Shown in pieces: positions 48,412 through 60,047 of a stretch of 64,000 nucleotides of DNA (the stretch's first letter is position 1; every line of letters begins with the position of its first letter). The stretch comes from Enoplolaimus lenunculus (lineage: Eukaryota; Nematoda; Enoplea; Enoplida; Thoracostomopsidae). Location: assembly GCA_030248215.1 (NCBI GenBank), contig JASANG010003910.1, forward strand, positions 310,001-374,000, read 5' to 3'. The notes under the pieces are model-generated. The model saw nothing but the letters and a program-made list of their open reading frames with translations, was not told the DNA's origin and did no database searches. Made by a program: the position numbers and the translations under genes.

Positions 48412-48810
48412 CTGTAATGGCCCGAATAAGAGGGGGGTCCACATTTTGAGTTCCAATCAACAAGAGTCCGTAGCCCTAATAAAGAGTGCGTATTAAGCGG
48501 ATAGAGTGCCTAAACCCTAATTAAAGTCTATAAACGTCAATTATCTGTAATTGTAGCGGATAAATCACTCCAGGCCGGAATAAATTTGAGTTCGAAACTT
48601 TAAAGCATACTTAAGTTTTGGAAGTTCATTTCTAAGTATAACCTTGCATTATCGCTCAAGTTTTTGATACAAGACAAGTAAACGTTTAATTCAACGGATA
48701 GTTGCAATAACGGATATATCAGAAACAAAAATAACAGTCCGTCACCAAATAAGAGGGGCACTTTCTGTAGAGGCCAAGTATCAGTTCCCTTCTTATTCGG
48801 GTCACTACAG
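48412..48810 (+). mobile_element. CTGTAGTGACCC-family MITE, full length
   Basis: TA on both sides; 399 bp. The ends are CTGTAATGGCCCGAATAAG and the complement of TTATTCGGGTCACTACAG. Confidence 0.9.
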
Positions 48811-50907
48811 TAGTAAGGTAAACGCTTTTCAGGCATGTGTGGCCAGCTAAACCGTTTCCGGAAGGCCACAATTTAGTAGGTGGAACATACGCCAATTTTA
48901 CCCGAGTTTAAACTTAAGAAGTATATCTCCAAAGGTTTTTGAAAATATTTTTTAAAATGTAAATAATTGCTAAAACTTTAATCACGAATCTATGTAACCA
49001 AGGTTTAGTCAGAATCTATGTGACCAAGGTTAACAAGTTTGAGTTAATACAAAAATACCAGCCTTTGAGACAAGTTTGAACTTTAAAATTAATTAATTTT
49101 CGTGTAAGTTTAATTAATTTAATATGCTATCGACGCTGTAGCCGCAGAAATGTTCTTGAATTTCAAGCGCGTTGCCATAATATTAAAATTTGAGAAGTTA
49201 GCGGAACCAGTAAATACAGTAAAGCGTTAGTCGAAAAGTTTAAACACAATTTTAAAATTGAAATGTTACATTAAGAATGTACGTTTCTGTGTTTTGAAAG
49301 AGTGATTCGATCAGTAGATTGCCAACAGCGCAACGTTATCGCGGATGTTAAACTTTATTGGAGGCAAACTTTTCGAGCTAAGCAAGCGAGAAGTAAAGAT
49401 GAAATTTTAGTTTGGAATCTTTGTGAAACAGATGCAAAACGTTTTTTGGTTCATGAATTGCGAGGGTGTTGACCCCGGAAACTCAACTTGGCTACGTGCC
49501 AGCCACCAAAAGTTACTGTCACATAATTTTCTCTGAAACAACATTGGTTAGAGTACAGTGTCCAATACGAATTGGCAAGTTTGAATAAACTTTTGAAATT
49601 ATTCAGCTTTTGTAACCACTCTCGGGAGGTGACTCTGTTTTCGCTAGCGACAAACTTGAAAGAAATACGTGTTGTAAACGGGTAAGAACGATTTTGAACA
49701 TATTTGCGGTATAAAATTCGAGAGAAGAATTTTTTCTTCAATAGAAATATTGATTTTCTTTGTAAGTCACTGAGACTGACATCGGGGCAAAGGACGACCA
49801 AAACTGCAGTATTACTCTCGGCGCTGTGAGTAGCAAGTTGCATTTGGGCTTTTCTGCAGCAAATGCTTAGCTTAAAATTGAAACACCTGAACTGACTGAC
49901 ACCAGCACATAAACCTGTTCCTTTGACACGCGGTGACCTCATAATTACCTATCAAGCAGATATCTTGTTCAGCTATTTTTTTAGCTTTTTATAACTGCAA
50001 ATTTACAATAAAACGCAAAACCACTACAAGTTTTACACGAAAAACTATTCAGACTCATTTTTCGCTTAAGCATAAATACTAAGATTATGTCAAATTTACT
50101 TTATATCCTGTGCTATTTTTAAACCAAGTATTATGTATTATCGGCTTTTTTATCAGAACAAAATGGAACAGAAACACCGGGTTACTTGTAATGCTTCTAT
50201 GCGCATAGGAACGCCTGCTAAAATATACCAATCATATTTATTGCGTAAAGGTAAAGCTTGAAGCATAAAGGCAGTAGTTAAACACATGCTCGTTTTGTTC
50301 TAGCGAAAGCATGCCTTTACTAGAGTCTGCTTTCTCGATAATCGAATGCAAGAACAACGATCTGGAAGAAAAGTTGCTAGGCAACTTATACTGGCATACA
50401 ACAACAACAACCACTACTCTTTTATACTGGTGTTTGTTCGCCGAATAAAAACGACAGTTTTTCGTTTAGACAACAGTAGATATTTTACTGAAGAGCAGAT
50501 AACGAAGGATATGCAACCTTGCCAACTATAGAGAATGCACATGAAACGGCAAAATTATGGCAATAAGTGTATAAAGATAACACAATCATGTATACAAAAA
50601 TATAACTTGTAAAAATTTAGCACAGTTCAGCTCAACGTAAAACAGTAGCAGATTGGGAAGTTTCTGACCGAAGGGACAGGGCAACATGACGAAAAGACAA
50701 ACGCAGTTTTAGTAATCCTTTGATACCAAAAATTTCTGGGACGCAGGCTGTAGCCAGAAGGGATGGCTGTGCGGCGCAGAGCGTCTAAAAAATTTTGTTC
50801 TGAGAAAAGTTTTATCCTTGTTTATAAGCGTGTTAATGCAACTGCGTAATCCTTCTAAAATCGTGTTGGTTCACCCTAATATGTTGGAGATGGCTACAGG
50901 TCTAAGT
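48811..50907. other. Gene-free stretch with one unexplained open frame
   Basis: A minus-strand frame of 163 codons (49942-49451, MRSPRVKGTGLCAGVSQ...) is long for this base composition. It has no recognisable domain and no repeated neighbours, so it is recorded here and not called as a gene. Confidence 0.35.
48983..49032. repeat. Direct repeat of about 27 bp, 2 units
   Basis: gaatctatgtaaccaaggtt is repeated as gaatctatgtgaccaaggtt. Confidence 0.75.
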
Positions 50908-51062
50908 GGCCCATGCATAGGACAGGGCCGGAACAGTAGTATAAGCATATTTTTAAGCCTAAGCCTAAGCCTAAGCCAAAAGCAAAAAATTAGTCTAAAG
51001 CTTAAACTGACTCTATTATAGCCCTTCCGGAAAACGATCTGGCCCTGTTCTATTCATGGGCC
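50908..51062 (+). mobile_element. TC-family MITE, compact and well preserved
   Basis: At 155 bp it has both ends nearly intact (GGCCCATGCATAGGACAGG; complement of CCTGTTCTATTCATGGGCC) and only about three TAAGCC units. It probably shows the minimal form of the element. Confidence 0.9.
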
Positions 51063-51463
51063 GATCTAGGTGGTGGGGGCATGGCATTGGTGCACCACTC
51101 TTATCTACCTATGGTAGGCTAAAGTAGTCGGCTGTGAACAAGCGAAGTAGCAGTTGTGAAAATAAAGCACATTCTATCGTGCTGAAATATAAAAATAATT
51201 AAAATAAAAATAAGGTGTTTTAGGTTCGAGATATTTTAAAACAACAAACTATATTTGTATGAGCGAGCTAAAATAGACATCTGACTGCGTTGCTGGAGTA
51301 ACAGTAAAATAGATAATGCAAGAATACAATGAAGCATTCAACTGATTGCAATGAACAAAAAAGCCTTTATTGTGACTTTACACTCCATGGAGTCTGAAGA
51401 CATTGTATGTGGCAAACCTTGTGCCGCTCGTCATTATCGCAGCCATGATTTCATGTCCGGTAG

Positions 51464-51889
51464 GATATAACGGCGGAGGTACGGAATATGGACAGCGCTA
51501 GGAATTTAATAAAAAATAGTTCATTTTATTGATTTCGACCCGCTGAGTTCAACGGTGCCATGTTTTAGAGCTGCAGGATCGCCGATTCAATAGATATGGT
51601 TTTATAAATTTTAATTTTTTACCATACAAAACATGTACAAACAACAATCAAATTTGTGTAAGGAAAGCTTATATTTTACGAACATGTGAATGATGGATAT
51701 ATACTTGCTGTTCCAACCTGTGCGTGTTTGCACTAGATATAATTTCGAGCGCCATAACTTCTGAACCGTTGGTCATGCGGCCATAAAAATGGGACCGTTG
51801 AATACAGCTCCTCGAGATCTATAGGATGGACCACTTTTTATCAAAATTCTTGTGTGGTCCAGATTCCGTACCTTCGCCGGATATAATAT
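51464..51889. mobile_element. MITE with GGCGGAGGTACGGAAT ends
   Basis: GATATAACGGCGGAGGTACG at the left and the complement of CCGTACCTTCGCCGGATATA at the right form inverted arms of about 30 bp around 370 bp of unrecognised DNA. Confidence 0.75.
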
Positions 51890-52957
51890 AATTGAAAGTA
51901 ATGTTTGCGAGCGTGTGCAGCAAACGAGGAAAGTTTTTGAAGCCTATCGAACCAAATGGATTTTTTTTCAAGCAAGTATGCATTTATTTCCGTATATTTC
52001 AGAGAAACAATTCCGCTGAATTCAATTTACCGTTGTATACATTTCGCTTTAATACATACGCATTCATACTGGAGAGAACACTATTAGCATGAGTGGTAGA
52101 TATTTTGGAAGAATTGTGACAACTGGGATCACCATAACTTTTACGTCATCTTAAGGTCCGCGAATGTTAGTTTTAGACTGTGATTATAGACTAAACGGAT
52201 CCCCCCAAGAGTCTACTGACTAGCTCCACGGCGATCGTAGCGCTCCGTAAACACATCAGTTGCCAGGCCCTGAGCTTAGGATGTAATTTAATACAAAAAT
52301 ACGACTTATCACCCGTTTAGCTCGCGAGGATTCACCAATTCAAGGAGCCGAGGTGAACAGCTCCTAAAATTAAAAGTGAATACAAAAATACGTCTGGCTT
52401 CTCGCTGGCTTCTTTCGCGATATTTCATTAATTTACGGACTTGACGTTTAGTTGGAGCTCAAATTGCGAAGTTTGTCATAGTACCGAATGTAAACAAGTC
52501 GTCCAGTTACGCAGCTTGCTCCACTTCTCGAGGTTATCTTTACTATTCGAAATCGCTGTTGTAAACTCTTGGCTTGTCAGACATCAGCCGTTAGCGTATT
52601 TTATTCTAGAATCACTCCAAACTAAGGTTTGTTGATGGAATTGATCGAGCAACTTCTCTCTCTCGCTTCGTTCGCCAGCATTTGTTCAAGTTCCGCTATA
52701 ACAGAGTGTTAATGATGGGTGGGTTGCATATCTTCCATTGGCCATTGAAAGCTTTGATCTCTGTAATAAAATATACGTCGTTTTAGCTCGTTAAATGAAT
52801 TTTTTGATAAAATGTCATAGCGCAAACACATATGGCATCATATGATAGTATGGTTGCCGTTACTGCGCCTCACCGCTCATTGAGCGCTTTGGGTTTAAAC
52901 CAGGAGTAATATCCTGCACTGCACTGACAACAAACGTAAATTTTGCATTAAAATTTA

Positions 52958-53164
52958 CACTGCAAAAAATGGTGAGTCAAATTGACTCTCTCCGAAATAG
53001 GCTCTACGGGACTACACAAACTGAGTCAAATTCGACTCCGCCAGAGTCAAATTCAACTCACTATCGCACGTTTGACTCTTGTGGAGTCGAATTTGACTCA
53101 GTTTGTGTAGTCCTGTAGAGCCTATTTCGGAGAGAGTCAATTTGACTCAGTATTTTTTACAGTG
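52958..53164. mobile_element. Fold-back GAGTC MITE, copy 5 (well preserved)
   Basis: 207 bp, TA on both sides, arms almost identical to those of the 42032 copy, which suggests a recent spread. Confidence 0.92.
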
Positions 53165-53742
53165 TAGCACTACAATTGCGTTTGGTTTTCAGCTCGTTTT
53201 GCTCGTGAGTTTTTTGTTTTGTGTATACAAATTTTTCAACCTACGCAAAGAAATGTATGGTCTCCCCACTGTAGCGTTCAGCAAATGTGTTTTAGATGTG
53301 AGGGGCGACAAAACATCGTTGCCCTGTCCCTAGCAAATTCTCACACACCACGCGACTGGACTCTAATGATTCGTTCAAAACTTATCAATTTTATGAAGCA
53401 TCACCTTTGAGTTGTGATTCTAGAGTGATCGTTAACTCAGAAGACGGTTAGGCCGGTAAACCACCCAAGGGAGTGAAACACTTGTACAAGTTCCGAAAAT
53501 GTTCGAGGCAGCTGTCACCATCCATGATCCCGTTGGCCACATTTGACATTTTGTAACCATAACCTCCAAATATTTCTCGAACTCGAGCAGATATTATTCA
53601 CCATCGTGGGCTAGAGATATCTGTGCTATAAGTTAACAAGGAACGTTTTATGAACTGTTAACTGGGCTTGAAGAGCGGGTTTTTAGGGTTAGTTCCTTGA
53701 AGGACAGGGACGAAATGGCCGTAAAATTTGGCACTGGAGTTT

Positions 53743-53993
53743 CACTGTAAATTTCAGTGAGTTTGTTTAAACTCAGAATGAGTTGAATCACTCAGTCTGA
53801 GTTAGGACTATCAGAACTCAGAATTTTGAGTTTATTCAAATCGTTCTGAGTCAATTAATCAACTCACCCAGAGTCAACTCAACCAGAGTGAGAATCAGCT
53901 CCACTCAGAGTGAGTTAATGTTTACTGATTTTAGTTAAAAAATAACTAACTCGCTAACTGAACTGATTAATCAACTCACTGGAATTTACGGTG
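53743..53993. mobile_element. GAGTT-rich inverted-repeat MITE, copy 2 (opposite orientation)
   Basis: CACTGTAAATTTCAGTGAG to CACTGGAATTTACGGTG. Its complement aligns with the 41196 copy, for example GTTGATTAATCAGTTCAG. Confidence 0.85.
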
Positions 53994-54310
53994 TATTATT
54001 CGATCAAAACACTGTGCCACTTCGAAACTTATTTACGTATGCCTTCAATACTTCACGGTGGCGAGATACGTTTTACCTTAAAACCTATATTATTTTCTTG
54101 GCTCTTGTACACTATCACATGCTCATGCTTTGGCTCCAGGCATAGGCATACGTTAGAAATTCGCTTACCTACGCCTGTGCATTTGACTAAGCTGTTGTCT
54201 AAGCCTAAGCCTTAACCTAAATTGTGGATCAAAAGTATACATAAGATTAATATTTTTGTTTCTCCAACGGCAAGTACACTACGCCGGAGGTTTTGTTTGT
54301 TGACAGTTCA

Positions 54311-54499
54311 GGCCAATGTAAAGAACTGGGGCGAACAGTATTACAAGCATATTCCTATACCTAAAAGCCTAAGCTTAAGAATGGGCATATTTCTAAGCCT
54401 AAACCTGCCCTAAGTCAAGCAAAGAAATTATTCTAAAAATAAGCTTACTCTATAGTAGTCTCACAGAAAAACGCTCCGCCCGTGATCTTTACATGGGCC
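54311..54499 (+). mobile_element. TC-family MITE with 8-bp target duplication
   Basis: Flanks ACAGTTCA and ACGGTTCA match at 7 of 8. The ends read GGCCAATGTAAAGAACTGG and the complement of CGTGATCTTTACATGGGCC. Confidence 0.9.
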
Positions 54500-56309
54500 A
54501 CGGTTCAATATAACCGGTCCCTTTATTACATGCCAACTGTGACCCTTATTTATTTAAGCAAATACCGAAATAATATATTTTCAGCAAGGGGAGATATGTA
54601 TTATACTGTGTGAAACCAATTATACTTTATATGAAACTGTTCTGGTTTATAACTTAGAACAGTTGGGGCTGTGACTCATTCAACAGAAAACGGTATGTCA
54701 GGTTGCTAGGAAGTTTAGAGGGATAGTATCACAATTAATAATTTGCAGCATTTTGCGTATAACTTTTAAGTATAAATTTATGTCATTCGACCTTTTGCGT
54801 AAATTCCGACAAAATCTAAAAAGTCAACACGGTTAACTTTGAAAAATTATCATTTGAAGTCAGTATTAATACACAGTTTGAACGTAAGTCCATTTACTTT
54901 CTATATCATTCCTTCCAATGGGATCTTTGACTTGAATTCCTGTTGACAAATTGTGAAGACGATTTTGAAAATTTTCAAAAATAAAGTTAAAGTTGAAGCA
55001 TTAATTTAAAATGTGAATTTTGAGTTTGGAATAGTGTCAAAAGATATAATTAGCCATATTAAAACAGGTTGTCAAGTTTCAAAAACAGCATCTTCACAAA
55101 ACGCTTTTACTCAAATGAAGACACTGTAAGATTGACTTGTGAAAAGTGTTCTGTACTTTTGACACGAGTCTTTACTTCTATTTTATGTTCCGCTTAAATT
55201 CAAGGAGTGACATCTTCCGAGTAGTCAAAGTCTGTGACACTGGTGTGCTAATAAGCTTCAAAAGAGCATGTTTGTGTAGTGCAAATGATTGCAATTACGA
55301 ATTAACAGTGGCAGCAATGCCGTGTTGAGCGTGTAAATCAATTTACTTCAATCCATGCTGCGGTCTCTCAACCATGCTGTGGTCTCTCAATTTTGATTTC
55401 GTCTTGATTATCCGTTGTGCTGCAAACATTATCTGCTGCAAAAGGTTCCAACAATGTAATGGGGCTTTCACGTGTTGTGGCAATGCACTGCATCTGCGCG
55501 TAGTGATTAAGGTCTACGCATTGTGTTACGGAGGCGTATCAAGTTTACCCAGCCAAACAAGAGGGATTGAGACCCTCAGCTGATCTTGCAAAGCCCCTGG
55601 TCTATTCAACCAGATTTTGGGTTTGTTGATCGATGGACAACAACATTTTTGACTGTCAATTGGTTCGAGTAGACCTCTGATTGGAGCGGTAATCAAGATT
55701 GAAACCTTGGCATTTCGGCTTTATCATTGCGCGAACCAACTTTTCATCGGGATTAACACAACATTCAACCTGGCTTCAATATTGAACCATTCATTGAAAT
55801 GGTCAAATTTCACCAGTGAAATAGCTACAGAATTCTAAACAACGGCCGCTATTTTATCAGGCCCCAAAGCAGATCACTTGACTAGGTTGAAATGGCGGCT
55901 CAACGCTGTTTAGGCGGAGCATGCCAGAGTTGTCACGAACAAGCAAGTTTGAAACATTTCTTGGGGGAAGGGCAAAAGTTTTTCAGAAACGAGCTGAGCC
56001 CCCCTCCTCTTATAACTAATAGCCCGTGCTTCATTGCCTACTTTTCATTTTGTAACCACTCATTGCTTGCGTGATGAGTTGCTAATAAACAATTTCGAAC
56101 CGGTTGAAATCGGTTTATTCGTGAAAATTTTCGATCGAGAGTCATTCGACGGTGATGAGGCTGTGTAGTCTGTTACACGTTATGAACGGAAGTCAATTAT
56201 ATTCAAACTTCAACGATGTATTAAAGAAAGCCATTTTTGTAATTGAACGGAAGTTCCATTTTAACCGAAACTCGATAACAACGCAAAAGTTAGAGTATTA
56301 TAAAAATAG
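54500..56309. other. Gene-free stretch
   Basis: No element ends or conserved frames; a 19-bp direct repeat (atgctgcggtctctcaac) lies at 55352-55390, and a possible GCGTAGCC-family remnant at 55892-56035. Confidence 0.45.
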
Positions 56310-56501
56310 GGCCAATGTTACTTTAAGGGACGGAACAGTAGATTAAGCGTATTCCTAAGCTTAAGCCTAAGCCTTAGCGTTGCAAAAATGTGTTCCTAAG
56401 CCTAAGCTTAAGCCTAAGCAAAAAAATGTAATTTAGAATCCAAACCTACTCTTTTGTAGACCCACCAGAAACGTGGACGCCCCTGGAAAGTAACATGGGC
56501 C
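56310..56501 (+). mobile_element. TC-family MITE, subfamily 2, perfect target duplication
   Basis: It is bounded by AAAAATAG on both sides. Ends are GGCCAATGTTACTTTAAGG and the complement of CCTGGAAAGTAACATGGGCC; two arrays are split by AGCGTTGCAAAAATG. Confidence 0.92.
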
Positions 56502-56712
56502 AAAAATAGAATATCTTCAGCAGAAAAACAAGTGTAACAAGTTTATGATAAAAGTGAATTAATGTTTAAATCTAATCTTTTTCGACATCAATCAGTCTTA
56601 ATTTTATTAAAATTGGCGAGTTGCCTTAATTTAGCATTATTACAACGTTAATGGTTCAAGGAATCTTTTAGCTGTTGAAATAAACTAAAAACTGTAAAAC
56701 ATTAAACAAGTA

Positions 56713-56831
56713 GGCTAATGCATAGGACAGCGGCGGAACAGTAAGCATATTCCTAAGACTAAGCGTAAGCCTAAGCCTAAGCAAAAAAATTAGTCTAAAG
56801 CTTTAGGTACGGTTATATAGTCGCTTCCGAA
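56713..56831 (+). mobile_element. TC-family MITE, 3' truncated
   Basis: GGCTAATGCATAGGACAG, a short array and AAAAAAATTAGTCTAAAGC are present; the far end dissolves after ccgaaatttttgg. Confidence 0.75.
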
Positions 56832-56994
56832 ATTTTTGGACAAAAACGAGAATATGCATTTATAGGGTTAAAATTGTTCCACTGTCTCGTTGTACGCTGG
56901 CTTGCAAGTTTAATTACATAACGTTATACCGTCCTAAGACCTGTAACGATATTTAGGCTACACCCCTTAATTCTGGGTATAGCAGCGGTACTTA

Positions 56995-57184
56995 CACTGT
57001 AAAAAGTAAGCAAAAATCAACTTAAAACAGCCTTTTAATACTAACACAAAACTGAATTAAATTTGACTCCGCCAGTCAACAAAGAATCGAATTTGACTCT
57101 GGCGGAGCAAAATTTGACTCAGTTTGTGTAGTTAGAAAAAGCCTGTTTCCAAGAGAGTCAATTTGGCTCCCCATTTTTACAGTG
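56995..57184. mobile_element. Fold-back GAGTC MITE, copy 6 (diverged)
   Basis: The left arm is eroded; the right arm keeps GACTCAGTTTGTGTAG and TTTTTACAGTG followed by TA. Confidence 0.75.
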
Positions 57185-57459
57185 TAAATTAGCTTTACGG
57201 AACTTTGACAATCATTATGTTCCGTGATCTGCTAAATTAGTCATGAAACATTTCTGTTAGCTTTTAAATTAATATACCAGAATCATTTAATTCAAATTTA
57301 CGATATTTAGGCTCTCGCACCCTTTCTTCTACATTTAAGGTGAAAGCTTACGCTTGAAATTAAGCTCAGGATTAAATGTAAGCTTAGGAAAAAGTTTAGG
57401 CTTTAGGTTTAGGTAAACATTTTCCGAAATTCAAGCTTAAGCCTAGGCCTAAGTGTCCG

Positions 57460-58560
57460 CATGAACATTTGTTACAAGGAATTGTACGAGTCCTGCTCTG
57501 TATATTACTTTAGCACTGATTACGAATTCCTGATTAAAATTGAAATTTCAAAACATTAGTGCTATTCCGTGGCACCTTTAAGTACCCTCTAGTACCTGAG
57601 ATTAATTTGTTACACGTTACTAATCATTTTGCCGGCGTAAACACGAAGTAATAACATAACGCTAGACGCATGACACGCTATGGTATTATTATTATTCCCA
57701 TTACGTTCGAAAATTGTCAGAAATATACAGAAATTTTCAGATTGTAATAAACCACCTGTGTTTTTTGTAGCTATGTAATTTCAATGTTAATTAATACTGT
57801 ATCTATTTAGGATTATTTTATTAAATATTGTTGAGTTTCGTATTTTTTCTCGTTTACCTCTTTAGGCAGTGATGTGAAATTGTCAAATGTTATGGCAATT
57901 GATGTTCGCACGTTTACTCACAATTCCCTGAGTTTTGGGGTTAAAGAATGAGTAAAGGCTTAGGTAATGGTTTAAACACAGATTGGCGTTTTTGCAAGAT
58001 TAAAGCTTCAAACTAAGTGGGAAAGTGTAGAAAATTGTGCAAAAATCGATATTTGTTGATGAAGTTAAGAAAAAAGTTTGATCTTTTTAATAGATGGCAA
58101 AATGCAACACTTAACTTTGTCGAAATTTTAAAAAAATTGTAAACTTTATATATCTTTGCTTTAAATTAAACAAGTCAAAGGCGTTGCAATATTTGCAACC
58201 GAACCCAACATATTCCCCGCAAAAATGCTGGAACGCAACTTAGCTTCTTATAAAGAACAATACATAAATAAAATCTACGCGTACAAAACTTCTTGAAACT
58301 ATACATATTAATTAACAAAATTTTGTCATACATTTAGTTTACATACGTTTATAAAATTCAGCTGAAACGTTGCCCAAAATTTACACGTATGTGGGATGTT
58401 CCAGCTTTAATTATATAGGATTGCCTTGAAACCTGCGCCACAATATAGTAAAACAATGTTTCCCGTTTGTAACAAAAACACAAAAGAACAAAAGGTTCGC
58501 ATAAACAGCTTGAGGACTCGTGTTGTTAGATGGAGAAACAGCGTTTCCTCTAATCTGATT
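57460..58560. other. Gene-free stretch
   Basis: Very AT-rich; nothing recognised. Confidence 0.5.
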
Positions 58561-58602
58561 GGTACTTGAGGAAATTCACTAAAATAATTTTTATCAATGT
58601 AC

Positions 58603-58703
58603 CAGGGTGCAACCGGAATTCAGATTCCGTCGGAAAATTCGGTATTATTTTTACTTTCGGTTTGAGTTCCGTTTTCGGTATTTGTAAATTCGGTTGCACC
58701 CTG
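58603..58703. mobile_element. 101-bp hAT-type MITE
   Basis: The ends are CAGGGTGCAACCGGAATTC and the complement of AAATTCGGTTGCACCCTG; flanks CAATGTAC and CTATGTAC match at 7 of 8. The arms pair over most of the element (TTCGG/CCGAA repeats). Confidence 0.9.
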
Positions 58704-58853
58704 CTATGTACCAATTTGAGCGCCTCGCTAAACTTCGGTTTTATATTCTTAAGGTAACGCCCTTTGAAATCCTTATTGAACCGCAATTCCGTTTCCAAAA
58801 TTTTTGTCGTAATGCGTCAAAGCTTGATGTTGGAACAAGCAAAATGAAATTGC

Positions 58854-59131
58854 AGACACTTAACCCTTTCTCACATGAATATTTTCTATTTCCCCTGAGA
58901 CCTACTTTTATGCTAGGATTCGAACTCCAGTGACTGGAGTGGGAGGGGTATACCATCACCACTCAGCCATAAGAACTTGACGCTCGAGCCAGAGGGGGCT
59001 CACGTCTTGTGGTGATTTAGTACTATGTATTTGTGTTGCAATTGTTAAACACGGTGCGATATATACTATTTAACGTATACACACTGCGCTGAGTTGCATG
59101 CAGGCAACTCAATGTGAGAAGGGGTTAAATG
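58854..59131. other. Unit bounded by a 24-bp inverted repeat and holding a tRNA-like segment
   Basis: CACTTAACCCTTTCTCACATG at the left and CAATGTGAGAAGGGGTTAAATG (here split as CAATGTGAGAAGG and GGTTAAATG) at the right are inverted copies. The minus-strand tRNA-like segment lies between. It may be two SINEs facing each other or a SINE inside an older MITE. Confidence 0.55.
58908..58976 (-). ncRNA. tRNA-derived SINE head (Leu/Ser type), minus strand
   Basis: On the minus strand, box A ATGGCTGAGTGGTGATGG and box B GAGTTCGAATCC are present, then a body tagcataaaagtaggtc. The acceptor arm does not pair. Confidence 0.65.
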
Positions 59132-59280
59132 TAATTTTTGTTTACTATATTATTTCAACTGATAAAAACTCAACAAATAATGCACTATCGCGTGTTCTCG
59201 AGCTGATATTCGAAACCGCAGTCATACACTGCAACTGCTGTCGTTGAAGTGTCGAAAAATGTAAACAGTATAAATCGAGT

Positions 59281-60047
59281 ATGTCATCTTCCGGTTGGAC
59301 AACATCAATGCGTACCCGTTTCCGTAATCGAATACGTCGAATCGTACCAGCGTCTGCATCTCAAACTTCACTCCGGTCGCAGTCTGGCCATGACCCACAC
59401 TCCTCGACACGCAAGCAAAGCACCATTAAAAACCAAAAACGGAAAACCAAAAGCTCGAACACTTCAGCAACCGCTGGTGACAATGGATCGGCAGTCAGAG
59501 GCTGGCAGCCAGAAGAGGCTCAGTTCCAAAGCGACAACGATGATCTGGAAGATAATCTTGGCAAAAATATGGAACGGCCACGTTCTGTTCCTTCAGCAGT
59601 GGCGAGACAAGAAAAGAAACCTACAAGGCAGAGCCGAAAACGGAGCAAAGGACGATTGAAGGCTAACAAATTTGATCGGGGAAGCAAAGCGTCCGGCAGC
59701 ACAACAAAACGAAAACAAACACAAGACGTTGGAGAAGAACAGTATGATTCAGATGATCCCGATGTTACAAATAGAAAGATGAGACAAAACCATGCACCAA
59801 AAGCGGCGATTATTAATTTGGTTCGTGGAAAATTCGTGGGATGGAAAATTGGCCATGGGTCGAACATGACTGAAATTGACAATTTGGAATCAAACAGACG
59901 AAAGGCATCATCGATAAATGCTGATCGAGAAGCAAACGATCAAAGAAACAGCGCCGGGAACGAAACGGCTGACGTAAACGGAGAAATTGAAAGCAAGGAT
60001 ATTCAACAATCCAAGCGTAGCGATAAACGAAAAGTAACGCGATTCAG
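59281..60047 (+). CDS. Membrane-protein gene exon 1 (basic N-tail)
   Basis: ATG at 59281 (MSSSGWTTSMRTRFRNRIRR) opens 255 codons to donor gtgaat at 60048, phase 2. Reading on would stop within the next codons. A second frame is open over the first half but does not splice in phase. Confidence 0.75.

Noticed and set aside
49451-49942. 163-codon minus-strand frame as a gene
   Set aside because: No recognisable domain, no splice partners and no conserved neighbours; left as an unexplained open frame.
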